A stretch of 64,000 nt of DNA. Origin: Nocardia vulneris. GTDB lineage: Bacteria; Actinomycetota; Actinomycetes; Mycobacteriales; Mycobacteriaceae. The DNA lies in assembly GCF_001613425.1 (NCBI RefSeq), contig NZ_BDCI01000001.1, positions 186,001-250,000 of the forward strand, given 5' to 3'. The first letter of the stretch is position 1. Every line of letters starts with the position of its first letter. This document shows positions 27,833 to 37,426 of the stretch, one piece after another. Made by a program: the position numbers and the translations under genes. The notes under the pieces are model-generated. The model made no database searches, was not told the origin of the DNA, and saw only the letters and a program-made list of their open reading frames with translations.

Positions 27833-28513
27833 TCAGTCGGCGGCGGCAGCGACCGGTTCCGGTTCCGGCGTGGGCTCGGTGGTCAGCCGGGCGTCGACGA
27901 TCAGGCCCGCGATACCGATCGCGATCAGGACGCAGGAGAACACGATCATCGCCGGGTGGGTATTGCCGGTGAGCGCGTCGCCGAGGATCACCGTGCCGAC
28001 CGTACCGGGCAGCACGCCGAGCAGGGTGGCGATCATGTACGGCCAGAAGCGGATCGAGGACAATCCGGCGCAGTAGTTGATCACCGAGAACGGCACGGCC
28101 GCGATGAGCCGCAGCGAGCCGACCGCCAGCCAGCCCCGCCGCCGCAGCCGCTCGTCGACGGCACGGACCGCCGGATGGGTGAGCCGGGACGCGACCTGTT
28201 CGCGGTCCAGCGCCCGCACCAGCAGGATGGCCAGTGCGGCACTGACCGTGGTCGCGCCGACCGCGAGCGCGATGCCGAGCACCGGACCGAACAGCAGCCC
28301 GGCGCTGACCGTGAACACGGTGCGCGGAATCGGCGCGACCGTCACCAGCGCGTGCACCACGAAGAACAGCAGCGCAAAGACCGGTCCGACCGAGCCTGCC
28401 CAGTCCTGGATCTGCTGCGGACTCGGCAGCGGAACCAGCAGCGCCGCCACGAAAATCGCCGCCACGCCGACGAGCAGCGCGAGCACTCGCGGGTCACGGA
28501 TCAGCCTGGTCAC
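27833..28513 (-). CDS. VTT-domain (TVP38/TMEM64, DedA-like) membrane protein, Rv1491c-like
   Basis: 226 aa from GTG at 28513. It has about five hydrophobic segments and the VTT ('SNARE-associated') core: PRTVFTVSAGLLFGPVLGIALAVGATTVSAALAILL over residues 70-105, then RLIAAVPFSVINYCAGLSSIRFWPY. Proteins of this family act in membrane homeostasis, some as lipid scramblases or carriers for undecaprenyl phosphate. It stands divergent from mutA, exactly as Rv1491c does beside mutA-mutB in M. tuberculosis. Confidence 0.85.
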   Translation of the reverse strand: MTRLIRDPRVLALLVGVAAIFVAALLVPLPSPQQIQDWAGSVGPVFALLFFVVHALVTVAPIPRTVFTVSAGLLFGPVLGIALAVGATTVSAALAILLVRALDREQVASRLTHPAVRAVDERLRRRGWLAVGSLRLIAAVPFSVINYCAGLSSIRFWPYMIATLLGVLPGTVGTVILGDALTGNTHPAMIVFSCVLIAIGIAGLIVDARLTTEPTPEPEPVAAAAD

Positions 28514-28696
28514 CGGGGCCAGATTACCGGGTGGTAGTGGTACTAGGGAGCAACGCGTGCGGCGGGTGCCGCTAGCATCAGAAGAAACGGGACGAATGCT
28601 CGTTAACCAAAGTGGTCGCTGAACAGGGCGAATGCGGAGGTTTTCGGCACAAACCACGGGTGCGCCTGCAGTCGAGTGGAAGAGGAACAGCAAGCT

Positions 28697-30553
28697 ATGC
28701 CGATTGCTTCAGAGCCCGGGACGGAACCGGTGCCCGAGTATGCCGCGTGGCGCAAGGGTGTGGCGGGGGTGCTGGCGAAGGTCCGGCGCGTCGACATCGC
28801 CGATCTGCCCGAGGAGCCCGAACAGCTCCTCGACGAAACCACCTATGACGGGCTGACGATAGCGCCGTTGTACACGCGCCGGAACGAACGGCCGGAGCAG
28901 CCGCTGCCGGGCACGTTCCCGTTCGTGCGGGGCGGCGACGCCACCCGCGACGTGCACCGCGGCTGGCATGTGAGCGCCTACTTCGGCGGCGCCGACGCGG
29001 CAGCGGTCAATCGCGAGATCATGGCCGGGTTGGAGAGCGGGATCAGCGCGCTGTGGCTCGGCGTGGGCGAACGCGGCGTCGCGGTCGCGGACCTGCCCGC
29101 CGCCCTCGCCGGCGTGCTGTTCGATCTCGCGCCGCTCACCCTGGACGCGGGCGAGGTCACGGCCGAGGCGGCCGCGCAGGTGTTCGCGGCACTGGACGGC
29201 TACGACGCGACCGACCGCGCGGACATCAGCGTCTCGCTCGGCGCCGCACCGCTGACCAGTCGCTTCGCCGAGCGCGGCGATCTCGGCCTGACCGAGACGA
29301 TCACGCTGGCCGAGACCGCGGCCGGCCGTGCGGAGACGGTGCGCGCGATCACCGTGGACGGCACCGCCTTCCACGACGCGGGCGCTTCGGACGCGCAGGA
29401 ACTGGGTGCCGCCGTCGCTGCGGGCCTGGCGTATCTGCGTGCGCTCACCGAGCGCCTGGACATCGCGGATGCGCTGGAGCAGTTGGCCTTCCGGTTCGCG
29501 GCCACCGACGACCAGTTCGCCACGATCGTGAAGTTCCGTGCCGCGCGGCAACTCTGGGCCCGGGTCGCGCACGTGTGCGGTGCGCCCGATTTCGGTGGCG
29601 CGCCGCAGCACGCGGTGACCTCCGCGGCCATGATGACCCAGCGCGACCCGTGGGTGAACCTGCTGCGCACCACCCTGGCGGCCTTCGGTGCCGGAGTCGG
29701 CGGCGCGGACTCGGTGACCGTGCTGCCGTTCGATTCGGCGTTGCCCGCCGGGGAACTCGGCGTCTCGAAGTCGTTCGCGGACCGCATGGCGCGCAATACC
29801 CAGCTGCTGCTGCTCGAGGAGTCGCGGCTCGGTTTCGTGCAGGACCCGGGGGCGGGCTCCTGGTACGTCGAGGACTACACGAGCGAACTCGCCGCGAAGG
29901 CGTGGGAGTTCCTGCAGGAGATCGAGGCCGCCGGCGGCTATCTCGCCGCGCTGGACTCCGGTCTGCTGGCCGAGCGCATCGCCGCCACCAAGGCGGCCCG
30001 CGCCGGGGATGTCGCACACCGGAAAACGGCCGTCACCGGCGTCAACGAATTTCCGAACCTGGCCGAAAAGCCACTGTCCGAAGCCGCCCGGCAGGCCGGT
30101 CGCGTCGCTCGCTACGGCGCGGCGTTCGAGGAGTTGCGCAATCGCTCCGACGCCTACCTGGCTGCGCACGGCGCCCGGCCGAAAGCGTTACTGGTGCCGC
30201 TGGGCTCGGTCGCCGAGCACAACGTGCGGGTGACCTTCATCGCGAACCTGCTGGCCTCCGGCGGGATCGAATCGATCAATCCGGGCCCGCTGGCGATCGA
30301 CGGAATCGCCGCCGCCGCAACCGAAGCCGGTGCGCCGATCGCGGTGCTCTGCGGTGCCGACAAGCGCTACGGCACCGAAGCCGGTGCGGCGGTGGCGCAA
30401 TTGCGCGCCGCCGGGGTGGAAACGGTGTTGCTGGCCGGTGCTGCGAAAGCGGTCGCCGAGTTGAGCGACGCGCAACGACCTGACGGATTCCTCGCGGCAA
30501 AGATCGATGCGGTCGCGGCGCTGTCCGGCCTGTTGGAGAAGGTGGGAGCCTGA
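28697..30553 (+). CDS. mutA: Methylmalonyl-CoA mutase small subunit
   Basis: 618 aa from ATG at 28697. It has the mutase TIM-barrel (about 35-440, with [21 protein letters not shown] and [30 protein letters not shown]) and a C-terminal domain related to the B12-binding fold (about 480-618) that lacks the DxHxxG cobalamin motif. This is normal for the non-catalytic subunit of the MutAB heterodimer. It stops in a TGATG overlap with mutB, so translation is coupled. The pathway isomerises methylmalonyl-CoA and succinyl-CoA for propionate, cholesterol or odd-chain fatty acid use. Confidence 0.96.
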   Translation: MPIASEPGTEPVPEYAAWRKGVAGVLAKVRRVDIADLPEEPEQLLDETTYDGLTIAPLYTRRNERPEQPLPGTFPFVRGGDATRDVHRGWHVSAYFGGADAAAVNREIMAGLESGISALWLGVGERGVAVADLPAALAGVLFDLAPLTLDAGEVTAEAAAQVFAALDGYDATDRADISVSLGAAPLTSRFAERGDLGLTETITLAETAAGRAETVRAITVDGTAFHDAGASDAQELGAAVAAGLAYLRALTERLDIADALEQLAFRFAATDDQFATIVKFRAARQLWARVAHVCGAPDFGGAPQHAVTSAAMMTQRDPWVNLLRTTLAAFGAGVGGADSVTVLPFDSALPAGELGVSKSFADRMARNTQLLLLEESRLGFVQDPGAGSWYVEDYTSELAAKAWEFLQEIEAAGGYLAALDSGLLAERIAATKAARAGDVAHRKTAVTGVNEFPNLAEKPLSEAARQAGRVARYGAAFEELRNRSDAYLAAHGARPKALLVPLGSVAEHNVRVTFIANLLASGGIESINPGPLAIDGIAAAATEAGAPIAVLCGADKRYGTEAGAAVAQLRAAGVETVLLAGAAKAVAELSDAQRPDGFLAAKIDAVAALSGLLEKVGA

Positions 30554-32832
30554 TGACGACCAGGGAAATCAAACACGTGGTAGGCAGTTTCGCCGAGGTC
30601 CCGTTGACGGACCCGGCCGCCGCACCCGCGGCGGTCGACGCCGCGCAGGTCGACGCCTACGTGCGCGAGGCCGCCACGGCGAACCACTATGCGCCCGAGC
30701 AGTTGACCTGGTCGACGCCCGAAGGTATCGACGTGCCACCGGTGTTCACCAGGGCCGACCGGGATGCCGTTGTGGCCGAGGGGTATCCGCTCGACACCGT
30801 GCCGGGCGTCGCGCCGTTCGTGCGCGGGCCGTACCCGACGATGTACGTCAATCAGCCGTGGACCATCCGCCAGTACGCCGGCTTCTCCACCGCCGCGGAC
30901 TCGAATGCCTTCTACCGCCGCAACCTGCAGGCCGGGCAGAAGGGCCTCTCGGTCGCGTTCGACCTGGCGACGCACCGCGGTTACGACTCCGATCACCCGC
31001 GCGTGCAGGGTGACGTCGGCATGGCCGGTGTCGCCATCGACTCGATTCTCGACATGCGTCAGCTCTTCGACCACATCCCGCTCGATCAGGTCAGCGTGTC
31101 GATGACGATGAACGGCGCGGTGCTGCCCATCCTCGCGCTGTATGTCGTTGCGGCAGAAGAGCAAGGCGTCGCGCCCGAGCAGCTGGCCGGAACCATTCAG
31201 AACGACATTCTGAAAGAGTTCATGGTCCGCAACACCTACATCTATCCGCCCAAACCCTCGATGCGGATCATCTCCGACATCTTCGCCTACACCAGCGCCA
31301 AGATGCCGAAGTTCAACTCGATCTCCATCTCCGGCTACCACATTCAGGAAGCGGGCGCGACCGCCGATCTGGAGCTGGCCTACACCCTCGCCGACGGTGT
31401 GGAGTACATCCGGGCGGGGATCGACGCGGGCATGGCGGTGGACAAGTTCGCGCCGCGGCTCTCGTTCTTCTGGGCGATCGGCATGAACTTCTTCATGGAG
31501 GTCGCCAAGCTGCGCGCCGGACGGCTGCTGTGGAGCGAACTCGTCGCGAAATTCGAGCCGAAGAGCGCGAAATCGCTGTCGCTGCGCACGCATTCGCAGA
31601 CCTCGGGCTGGTCGCTCACCGCGCAGGACGCCTACAACAACGTGGCCCGCACCTGCATCGAGGCGATGGCCGCGACCCAGGGACACACCCAGTCGCTGCA
31701 CACCAACGCGCTGGACGAGGCGCTGGCCCTGCCGACGGACTTCTCCGCCCGCATCGCGCGCAACACCCAGCTGCTGATCCAGCAGGAGTCCAACACCACC
31801 CGTCCGGTGGACCCGTGGGGCGGTTCGTATTACGTCGAATGGCTGACCCATCAGCTGGCCAACCGGGCCCGCGCGCACATCGAAGAGGTGGAAGCGCACG
31901 GCGGCATGGCCCAGGCGATCGGCGAGGGCATCCCGAAGCTGCGCATCGAAGAGGCCGCGGCCCGCACCCAGGCCCGGATCGACACCGGTCAGCAGCCGGT
32001 GATCGGGGTCAACAAGTATCAGGCCGAAGAGGACCAGCAGGTCGAGGTCCTCAAGGTGGAGAACTCGCGGGTGCGCGCCGAGCAGATCGAGAAGCTGCGC
32101 CGGCTGCGCGCCGAACGGGATTCGGGCGAGGTCGAACGGGCGCTCGCCGAATTGACCAGGGCCGCGGCGTCTTCCGAAGGCGGCATGGCGAACAACCTGC
32201 TCGCCCTGGCCATTGATGCCGCCCGCGCCAAGGCCACGGTCGGTGAGATCTCCGACGCGCTGGAGCAGGTGTACGGCAGGCACCAGGCGGAGATCCGTAC
32301 GCTGTCCGGTGTGTACCGCGACGAGGCCGGCAAGGTCACCAACATCACCACCGCGAGCGGTCTGGTCGAGGAGTTCGCCGAGGCGGAGGGGCGTCGCCCG
32401 CGCATCCTGGTCGCGAAAATGGGACAGGACGGCCACGACCGCGGACAGAAGGTGATCGCCACCGCCTTCGCCGACCTCGGCTTCGACGTCGACGTGGGCC
32501 CGCTGTTCCAGACCCCCGAAGAGGTGGCGCAGCAGGCGGCCGACAACGACGTGCACGTCGTCGGTGTGTCGTCGCTGGCGGCCGGCCACCTCACGCTGGT
32601 GCCCGCTTTGCGGCAGGCACTGGCCGAGGCGGGGCGACCCGACATCATGGTGATCGTCGGCGGCGTGATCCCGCCGGACGATTTCGCCGCGCTGTACGAG
32701 GCGGGCGCGGCGGCGATCTTCCCGCCGGGCACCGTCATCGCCGATGCCGCGATCGATCTGCTGAAGAAGCTCGCGCACGAGCTCGGCCACGAAATCGGCA
32801 GCGGCGCCGGCGAATCCGCCGCCACCGAATGA
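30553..32832 (+). CDS. mutB: Methylmalonyl-CoA mutase large (catalytic) subunit
   Basis: 759 aa. The substrate barrel has [33 protein letters not shown] and [27 protein letters not shown]. The C-terminal B12 domain (about 610-750) has the cobalamin motif GQDGHDRG with the lower-ligand His, then SLAAGH and GGVIPPDD. It binds adenosylcobalamin and carries out the radical carbon-skeleton rearrangement. It overlaps mutA by one base and meaB by 4 bp. Confidence 0.98.
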   Translation: MTTREIKHVVGSFAEVPLTDPAAAPAAVDAAQVDAYVREAATANHYAPEQLTWSTPEGIDVPPVFTRADRDAVVAEGYPLDTVPGVAPFVRGPYPTMYVNQPWTIRQYAGFSTAADSNAFYRRNLQAGQKGLSVAFDLATHRGYDSDHPRVQGDVGMAGVAIDSILDMRQLFDHIPLDQVSVSMTMNGAVLPILALYVVAAEEQGVAPEQLAGTIQNDILKEFMVRNTYIYPPKPSMRIISDIFAYTSAKMPKFNSISISGYHIQEAGATADLELAYTLADGVEYIRAGIDAGMAVDKFAPRLSFFWAIGMNFFMEVAKLRAGRLLWSELVAKFEPKSAKSLSLRTHSQTSGWSLTAQDAYNNVARTCIEAMAATQGHTQSLHTNALDEALALPTDFSARIARNTQLLIQQESNTTRPVDPWGGSYYVEWLTHQLANRARAHIEEVEAHGGMAQAIGEGIPKLRIEEAAARTQARIDTGQQPVIGVNKYQAEEDQQVEVLKVENSRVRAEQIEKLRRLRAERDSGEVERALAELTRAAASSEGGMANNLLALAIDAARAKATVGEISDALEQVYGRHQAEIRTLSGVYRDEAGKVTNITTASGLVEEFAEAEGRRPRILVAKMGQDGHDRGQKVIATAFADLGFDVDVGPLFQTPEEVAQQAADNDVHVVGVSSLAAGHLTLVPALRQALAEAGRPDIMVIVGGVIPPDDFAALYEAGAAAIFPPGTVIADAAIDLLKKLAHELGHEIGSGAGESAATE

Positions 32833-33908
32833 CCGGTCGGGACACTCCCGCGACCGCTGGCGACCTTCGGGCGGATTCGCCCCCCGAAGGTCGCCGCCCG
32901 GCGCGCGGCCGGGCGATCGACGTCGACGCGTTGGCGAAGTCGATCCAGGCCGGCGAGCGGGCCGCGCTGGCGCGGGCGATCACCCTGGTCGAGTCGACCC
33001 GCTCGGATCACCGCGACCTGGCCCAGCAGCTGCTGCTGCGGCTGACGCCGGACGCGCACAGTTCGGCGACCGCGAACGTGTCGAATCGGGTTGGTATCAC
33101 CGGTGTTCCGGGGGTCGGCAAGTCGACCTTCATCGACGCGCTCGGCATGGACCTGATCGGCAAGGGGCACCGCGTCGCGGTGCTCGCGGTCGATCCGTCC
33201 TCCACCCGCACCGGCGGCTCCATCCTCGGCGACAAGACCCGGATGGCCCGATTGTCGGTGGAGCGCAACGCCTATATCCGGCCCTCGCCCACCGCGGGCA
33301 CGCTCGGTGGGGTGGCGAAGGCGACCCGCGAAACCATCGTGCTGCTCGAGGCCGCCGGTTACGACGTCATCCTGGTCGAGACGGTCGGCGTCGGCCAGTC
33401 CGAGGTGACCGTCGCCAACATGGTCGACGTGTTCTGCTTCCTCACCCTGGCCCGCACCGGAGATCAGTTGCAGGGCATCAAGAAGGGTGTGCTGGAGCTG
33501 GCCGATCTGGTGGCGGTGAACAAGGCCGACGGCAAACACGAGATGGAGGCGAAAGCCGCCGCCCGCGAACTGACCGGTGCCCTGCGCCTCATCCACCCGC
33601 ACGACGCGCTCTGGCGCCCACCGGTACTCACCATGAGCGGCCTGGAAGGCGTTGGCCTGGACAAGTTCTGGGACACCGTCCTGCAGCACCGCCGCGTCCT
33701 CACCGACGCGGGCGAATTCGACGAGAAACGCCGCCGCCAGCAGATCGACTGGACCTGGACCATGGTCCACGACCAACTCCTGCGCCGCCTGGCCGACAAC
33801 CCCCACGTAAAAGCCATCCGCACCGACATAGAATCCCAAGTCCGCGAAGGCACCCTCACCGCCGCCCTAGCCGCCGAACAGCTCCTGCGCGCCTTCGACA
33901 CCCGCTGA
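32829..33908 (+). CDS. meaB: MeaB/ArgK G-protein chaperone of methylmalonyl-CoA mutase
   Basis: 359 aa. The G3E-type GTPase has Walker [10 protein letters not shown] (92-100), [36 protein letters not shown] and VAVNKAD. MeaB protects the mutase from inactivation and gates adenosylcobalamin loading. The gene overlaps mutB by 4 bp. Its last 42 bp overlap the 3' end of the convergent vapC gene, an unusually deep convergent overlap. In M. tuberculosis a toxin-antitoxin pair (mazEF4) also lies next to the meaB homologue Rv1496. Confidence 0.96.
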   Translation: MTGRDTPATAGDLRADSPPEGRRPARGRAIDVDALAKSIQAGERAALARAITLVESTRSDHRDLAQQLLLRLTPDAHSSATANVSNRVGITGVPGVGKSTFIDALGMDLIGKGHRVAVLAVDPSSTRTGGSILGDKTRMARLSVERNAYIRPSPTAGTLGGVAKATRETIVLLEAAGYDVILVETVGVGQSEVTVANMVDVFCFLTLARTGDQLQGIKKGVLELADLVAVNKADGKHEMEAKAAARELTGALRLIHPHDALWRPPVLTMSGLEGVGLDKFWDTVLQHRRVLTDAGEFDEKRRRQQIDWTWTMVHDQLLRRLADNPHVKAIRTDIESQVREGTLTAALAAEQLLRAFDTR

Positions 33909-34319
33909 CCGTATTGCGAACGGGTTGACAATGATTGCCGCAGTGTCTTCGAAATCTTTGACGTTGCGGGTTACCACGGTGAGGCCGTGGGTCAGGGCGG
34001 TGGCGGCGATGAGGCCATCGGCCATGTCGATCGAGGGGGCGCTGAGGCGGGACCAGGTGCGGGCGATGTCGGCGGTGACGGGGAGGATGCGGTCGCTGTA
34101 GCGGGATTCGATATCGGAGATGGCGGCGTCGAATTTGTCTGCGCGCGCATTGTCGCCGCGACGGCGCAAGAGGGCGGCGCCGCGGCGTAGTTCGCCGAGG
34201 GTGATCACGCTGAGCCACTGGTCGGCTTGTCGCGTCGCACGGAACCAGTCGAGTACTGCGGGAGCGGGTTTCGGGCGCATCAATTCGGACAGCACGTTGG
34301 TGTCGAGCAAGTAGGTCAT
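33867..34319 (-). CDS. vapC: VapC-type PIN-domain toxin (ribonuclease)
   Basis: 150 aa from ATG at 34319. A PIN domain with MTYLLDTNVLSEL (Asp6), ITLGELRRG (Glu), and DMADGLIAATALTHGLTVVTRNVKDF (Asp residues and the final NVKDF). These give the four acidic residues of a VapC Mg2+ RNase site. The gene follows the antitoxin gene by 7 bp. Its 3' end runs 42 bp into meaB on the opposite strand. VapC toxins cleave tRNA or rRNA; the target here cannot be predicted. Confidence 0.92.
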   Translation of the reverse strand: MTYLLDTNVLSELMRPKPAPAVLDWFRATRQADQWLSVITLGELRRGAALLRRRGDNARADKFDAAISDIESRYSDRILPVTADIARTWSRLSAPSIDMADGLIAATALTHGLTVVTRNVKDFEDTAAIIVNPFAIRSAGVEGAQELFGG

Positions 34320-34326
34320 GCGGCGA

Positions 34327-34626
34327 TCACCCGGCCGCGGAGTCGGGGGAGGGTGGGTCGAACAGGTCCACCTCGCGGGGCTTGCTGTGCTGCCGGTCGG
34401 CTGCGACCTCGTCGAGTACATCGGCGACCTCGTCGCCGAGGCCTGCGAAGGTGACCAGCAAATGGTCGACGAAGCTGATGTCGGGCCGGGTGAGCCTGCG
34501 GTACTCGTTGATGTCGACGACCACGGCCACCGCGTCCCCGTGCCGCGTAATGGTCTGCGGCTCGGTCTCCGCGGCGCGTAGCACCTCGGAGAACCGCTGC
34601 TTCGCCTCCTGAACTTGCCATTGCAT
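34327..34626 (-). CDS. vapB: Phd/YefM-type antitoxin
   Basis: 99 aa from ATG at 34626 (GGGAGA 7 nt upstream; an ATG at 34662 would add 12 residues but overlaps the operator). The N-terminal Phd/YefM fold reads MQWQVQEAKQRFSEVLRAAETEPQTITRHGDAVAVVVDINEYRRL, binding DNA as a dimer. The C-terminal half would wrap the toxin. It pairs with the PIN toxin 7 bp downstream. The tail (PPSPDSAAG) is likely disordered. Confidence 0.9.
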   Translation of the reverse strand: MQWQVQEAKQRFSEVLRAAETEPQTITRHGDAVAVVVDINEYRRLTRPDISFVDHLLVTFAGLGDEVADVLDEVAADRQHSKPREVDLFDPPSPDSAAG

Positions 34627-34661
34627 GGTGGTGTCTCCCGCTTCCATCGTCAGTAGCTGCA

Positions 34662-34679
34662 TCTAGACAGTCTAGACAG
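34662..34679. promoter_or_regulatory. Tandem repeat operator of the toxin-antitoxin module
   Basis: TCTAGACAG occurs twice head to tail (34662-34670, 34671-34679). The joined repeats contain the perfect dyad CTAGAC-T-GTCTAG. It sits 36 bp upstream of the antitoxin start, where Phd-type antitoxins bind for autoregulation. Confidence 0.7.
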
Positions 34680-34776
34680 AATTTCGAGCCGCTGTCGACC
34701 TTGCATCGACCCCGGGGGCGGGTGGATACCGTGGTGCGTCGGATGCGCCCGGTTCATCGTCTCGGTCGTGTGACCG

Positions 34777-35664
34777 CTATTCGAGATCGAACAGTTCGGC
34801 GGCGTTGCGGTAGCAGACTCGGCGCAGCCAAGCATCGCCCATATTCAGTCGTTCCAGCGCGTACACGGCGTGGTCGTAGGTGTAGGGAATGTTCGGGAAA
34901 TCGCTGCCGAAAAGAATGCGGTCGCCGAGGGCTTGCATCCGGCCGCGTTCGGCGTCGGGAAACGGATCTACCTCTTCGAAGAAATCGGTGAACGTCATGG
35001 TCGTGTCCAGCCGGAGCTGCGGGTATTCCTCGGCCAGATCGAAGAATTCGGTGTACTCCGGCGCGCCCATGTGCGCGATGATGAGCCGCAGTCGCGGAAA
35101 GCGGCGCAGCAGTGCGGCAATGGGCGCGGGCCCGGTGAATTCGCCGGGGACGGGCCCGGATCCGCAATGGATCAGCACCGGTGTCGCGGACTCCTGCAGC
35201 AACGCCCACACGGGATCGAGCAACGGATCGCCGGGATGGAAGCGGCCGACCTGGATGTGCACCTTGAACAGTCGCGCCCCCCGCTCCAGTGCCGTGCGCA
35301 CGTAGACCTCGGCGCCGGGCTCCGGATAGAACGTCGCGGTGTGCAGGCAATCCGGTGTGCGCTCGGCGAATTCGGCGGTCCACTCGTTGAGCCAGGCCGC
35401 CATCTCCGGTTTGTGCGGGTAGACCAGCGCGCTGAACGCGCGAACGCCGAAGCCGCGCAACGTCTTCAACCGCACCTGCTCGTCGTCTCGGTAGGCGATG
35501 GGCCAGGCGCGGGCGGTGAGCGGACCGGCGGCGTCGAAGTAGGCCCACACCTTCTGCATCACCGGTTCGGGCATGAAATGGGTGTGCACGTCGATGATTC
35601 CGGGCAGGGCGAGCCGGGCGCGGAACTCGGCGAGATACGCGGTGTCGTCCTGGTCGCCGCTCAC
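34777..35664 (-). CDS. Amidohydrolase family protein (PF04909 type)
   Basis: 295 aa from GTG at 35664 (GGAG 5 nt upstream). The metal site begins with GIIDVHTHFMPEP (HxH), includes LIHCGSG and IIAHMGAPEYTEF (His), and ends with ILFGSDFPNIPYTY (Asp). This is the TIM-barrel metal-dependent hydrolase/decarboxylase group that includes ACMSD-like enzymes. It starts 2 bp after the nucleoside hydrolase stop and is co-transcribed with it, hinting at nucleoside or aromatic-ring catabolism. The substrate is not known. Confidence 0.87.
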   Translation of the reverse strand: MSGDQDDTAYLAEFRARLALPGIIDVHTHFMPEPVMQKVWAYFDAAGPLTARAWPIAYRDDEQVRLKTLRGFGVRAFSALVYPHKPEMAAWLNEWTAEFAERTPDCLHTATFYPEPGAEVYVRTALERGARLFKVHIQVGRFHPGDPLLDPVWALLQESATPVLIHCGSGPVPGEFTGPAPIAALLRRFPRLRLIIAHMGAPEYTEFFDLAEEYPQLRLDTTMTFTDFFEEVDPFPDAERGRMQALGDRILFGSDFPNIPYTYDHAVYALERLNMGDAWLRRVCYRNAAELFDLE

Positions 35665-35666
35665 GG

Positions 35667-36722
35667 TCACTCCTGTCGCTGATCGGGCGCGGGCGGGTGG
35701 ACGGCCCGCGCGAAATCGCCGATCCGGCTGATCAGGCGATCGAAGAACAAGTCCTGGTCGGTGCCGATCACGATGTCCGCGTTGGGTTCGCGGCCCCACA
35801 TGCCCGCCCAGTCGGCCACCGTCGTCGCGCGGGTCAGCGTTCCGGCCAATTCGACGTCGACGGTCGCGGGCCGGGTGACCGCCGAGGCCGGGTCGAGCGC
35901 GACCGCCGCCGCGAACGGGTCGTGCATGTGCGCGAGATAGCCGAGGTCGTAGAGCTGGTGGAAGTCGAAGTAGAACCGCACCGCGTCCGTGACGTGCCGG
36001 ATGATCGGATTGCTCGCCGCCGACCTGGCCTCGACCGGGTCGGCCGGCGACACCGTTTCGACCGGAAGGCTGCCCGCGCGTTCGGCGAGCAACGCCAGAT
36101 GCTTCGGGCGCATCTCGATGGTTTCGGTGATGTCCAGCGCGCACACGATCGGCCTGCGGGCGGGCGGGGCGGCGGAGAACGCGTCGAACACCTCCTTGGC
36201 GGCCTCGGGGTCGACGTGCACGTTCCATTCGTTGGTGGGCGTGGTGTTGCCGGGGTGATTGAACGCGCCGCCCATGATCACCAGGCGGTGCAGCAAGATC
36301 GGCAGGTCGGGCTCCAGCCGCAGCGCGAGCGCCAGGTTGGTGAGCGGCCCGGTGCACAGCCCGACGATCTCGCCGGGGTGGGCGCGCACCAGATCGACCC
36401 ACATCTGCGCGGCGCTGCGCGGTGACAGTGGGCGATCCGACGCGGGCAGTTCGGCATAGCCGACACCGTGCGGGCCGTGGGTGTCCTCGGTGGTGCGCAG
36501 CGGGATCGCGAGCGGTGTCAGCGCGCCGAGGGCGACCTCGATCTCGGGTGCGCCGCACACGTCCAGCCAGGCGAGGTTGTTGGCCGCGACCTGCGGCGCG
36601 GGCACGTTGCCCGCGGTCGACGCGATGCCGATGAGCTGCGCCTCGGGGGAGGCGAGCAGGTAGAGCAGCGCGAGGGAATCGTCGACCCCGGTATCGACGT
36701 CCATGATGATCTTCTGCCGCAC
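35667..36722 (-). CDS. Inosine-uridine preferring nucleoside hydrolase
   Basis: 351 aa. Ca2+-binding motif DVDTGVDDSLALL at the N-terminus, THGPHGVG, MGGAFNHPGNTTPTNEWNVHVDPEA in the middle, and HDPFAAAVALDP at the C-terminal part (Asp for Ca2+). This is the IunH/RihA family that hydrolyses the N-glycosidic bond of ribonucleosides. It is the first gene of a two-gene operon with the amidohydrolase. The 99 bp to the divergent TetR gene at 36822 hold the promoters. Confidence 0.93.
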   Translation of the reverse strand: MRQKIIMDVDTGVDDSLALLYLLASPEAQLIGIASTAGNVPAPQVAANNLAWLDVCGAPEIEVALGALTPLAIPLRTTEDTHGPHGVGYAELPASDRPLSPRSAAQMWVDLVRAHPGEIVGLCTGPLTNLALALRLEPDLPILLHRLVIMGGAFNHPGNTTPTNEWNVHVDPEAAKEVFDAFSAAPPARRPIVCALDITETIEMRPKHLALLAERAGSLPVETVSPADPVEARSAASNPIIRHVTDAVRFYFDFHQLYDLGYLAHMHDPFAAAVALDPASAVTRPATVDVELAGTLTRATTVADWAGMWGREPNADIVIGTDQDLFFDRLISRIGDFARAVHPPAPDQRQE

Positions 36723-36821
36723 TCCACGAGACTAGCCGCGGTGCGCCGCGCGCTCGCCGCCCGGGACCGGTGTGGCACGGGCGTCTGGCACAAATGTCTG
36801 ATCACGTTGTAACCTGGCCGG

Positions 36822-37406
36822 ATGGGAAACCGGGAAGATCTGCTGGCGGGTGCGCGCAAAGCCATCGTCGAGCGCGGCGTCGCCAAGACCACGGCCAGGG
36901 ATATCGCGGCCGCCGCGGGCGTGAGCCTGGCCGCGATCGGTTACCACTTCGGGTCCAAGGAACAGTTGATCACCGAGGCGCTCGCCGACGCGCTCGGCAC
37001 GGCGATCGGCGACAACATGGAGTCGATGATCCGCGAGACCAGCGGCGTCGCGCTGCTCGCCGGATTCGCGCAGCTGTGGAACGGTATGCCGGAGGTGTTC
37101 GCGCAGAACCGGGACAGCATGGTCGCCAGCATGGAGAACATCGTGCGGGTCGCGCGGTCGAGCGAGGCGAAGGACTTCTACGCCGAGAGCCTGCCGACGA
37201 TCTACCGCGAGATGGGCGCGGCGCTGCGGACCGCCCACCCGAACCTCACCGAGGAGCAGGCCGAGTCGATCGCCCAGCTGTATTTCGTGCTGGCGCAAGG
37301 ACTCGGTGTGCTCTGGGTCATCGCACCGAACGGCGCACTGCCGGACGGGAACCGGCTGGCGGAGGCCCTGACGGCGATCGCGGGCGACCGCGCCGGAGGC
37401 GAATGA
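36822..37406 (+). CDS. TetR/AcrR family regulator
   Basis: 194 aa. HTH domain: REDLLAGARKAIVERGVAKTTARDIAAAAGVSLAAIGYHFGSKEQLITEAL. The C-terminal ligand domain is of the AcrR/PF17940 kind. It is divergent from the nucleoside hydrolase gene and convergent with the MFS pump gene 20 bp away. Either could be its target; regulation of the pump is common for this class. Ligand unknown. Confidence 0.88.
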   Translation: MGNREDLLAGARKAIVERGVAKTTARDIAAAAGVSLAAIGYHFGSKEQLITEALADALGTAIGDNMESMIRETSGVALLAGFAQLWNGMPEVFAQNRDSMVASMENIVRVARSSEAKDFYAESLPTIYREMGAALRTAHPNLTEEQAESIAQLYFVLAQGLGVLWVIAPNGALPDGNRLAEALTAIAGDRAGGE

Positions 37407-37426
37407 CCGGCCGGAACCGTTGCCGC

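Noticed and set aside
30367..32790. An 807-residue antisense frame inside mutB
   Set aside because: High GC makes long antisense frames common; the product is Arg/Gly/Asp-rich and has no domain, while mutB is complete on the other strand.
34777..36558. A 593-residue frame that looks like an amidohydrolase with a long N-terminal extension
   Set aside because: The extension is a shadow of the nucleoside hydrolase gene in another frame. The real start is the GTG at 35664 with its own ribosome-binding site.
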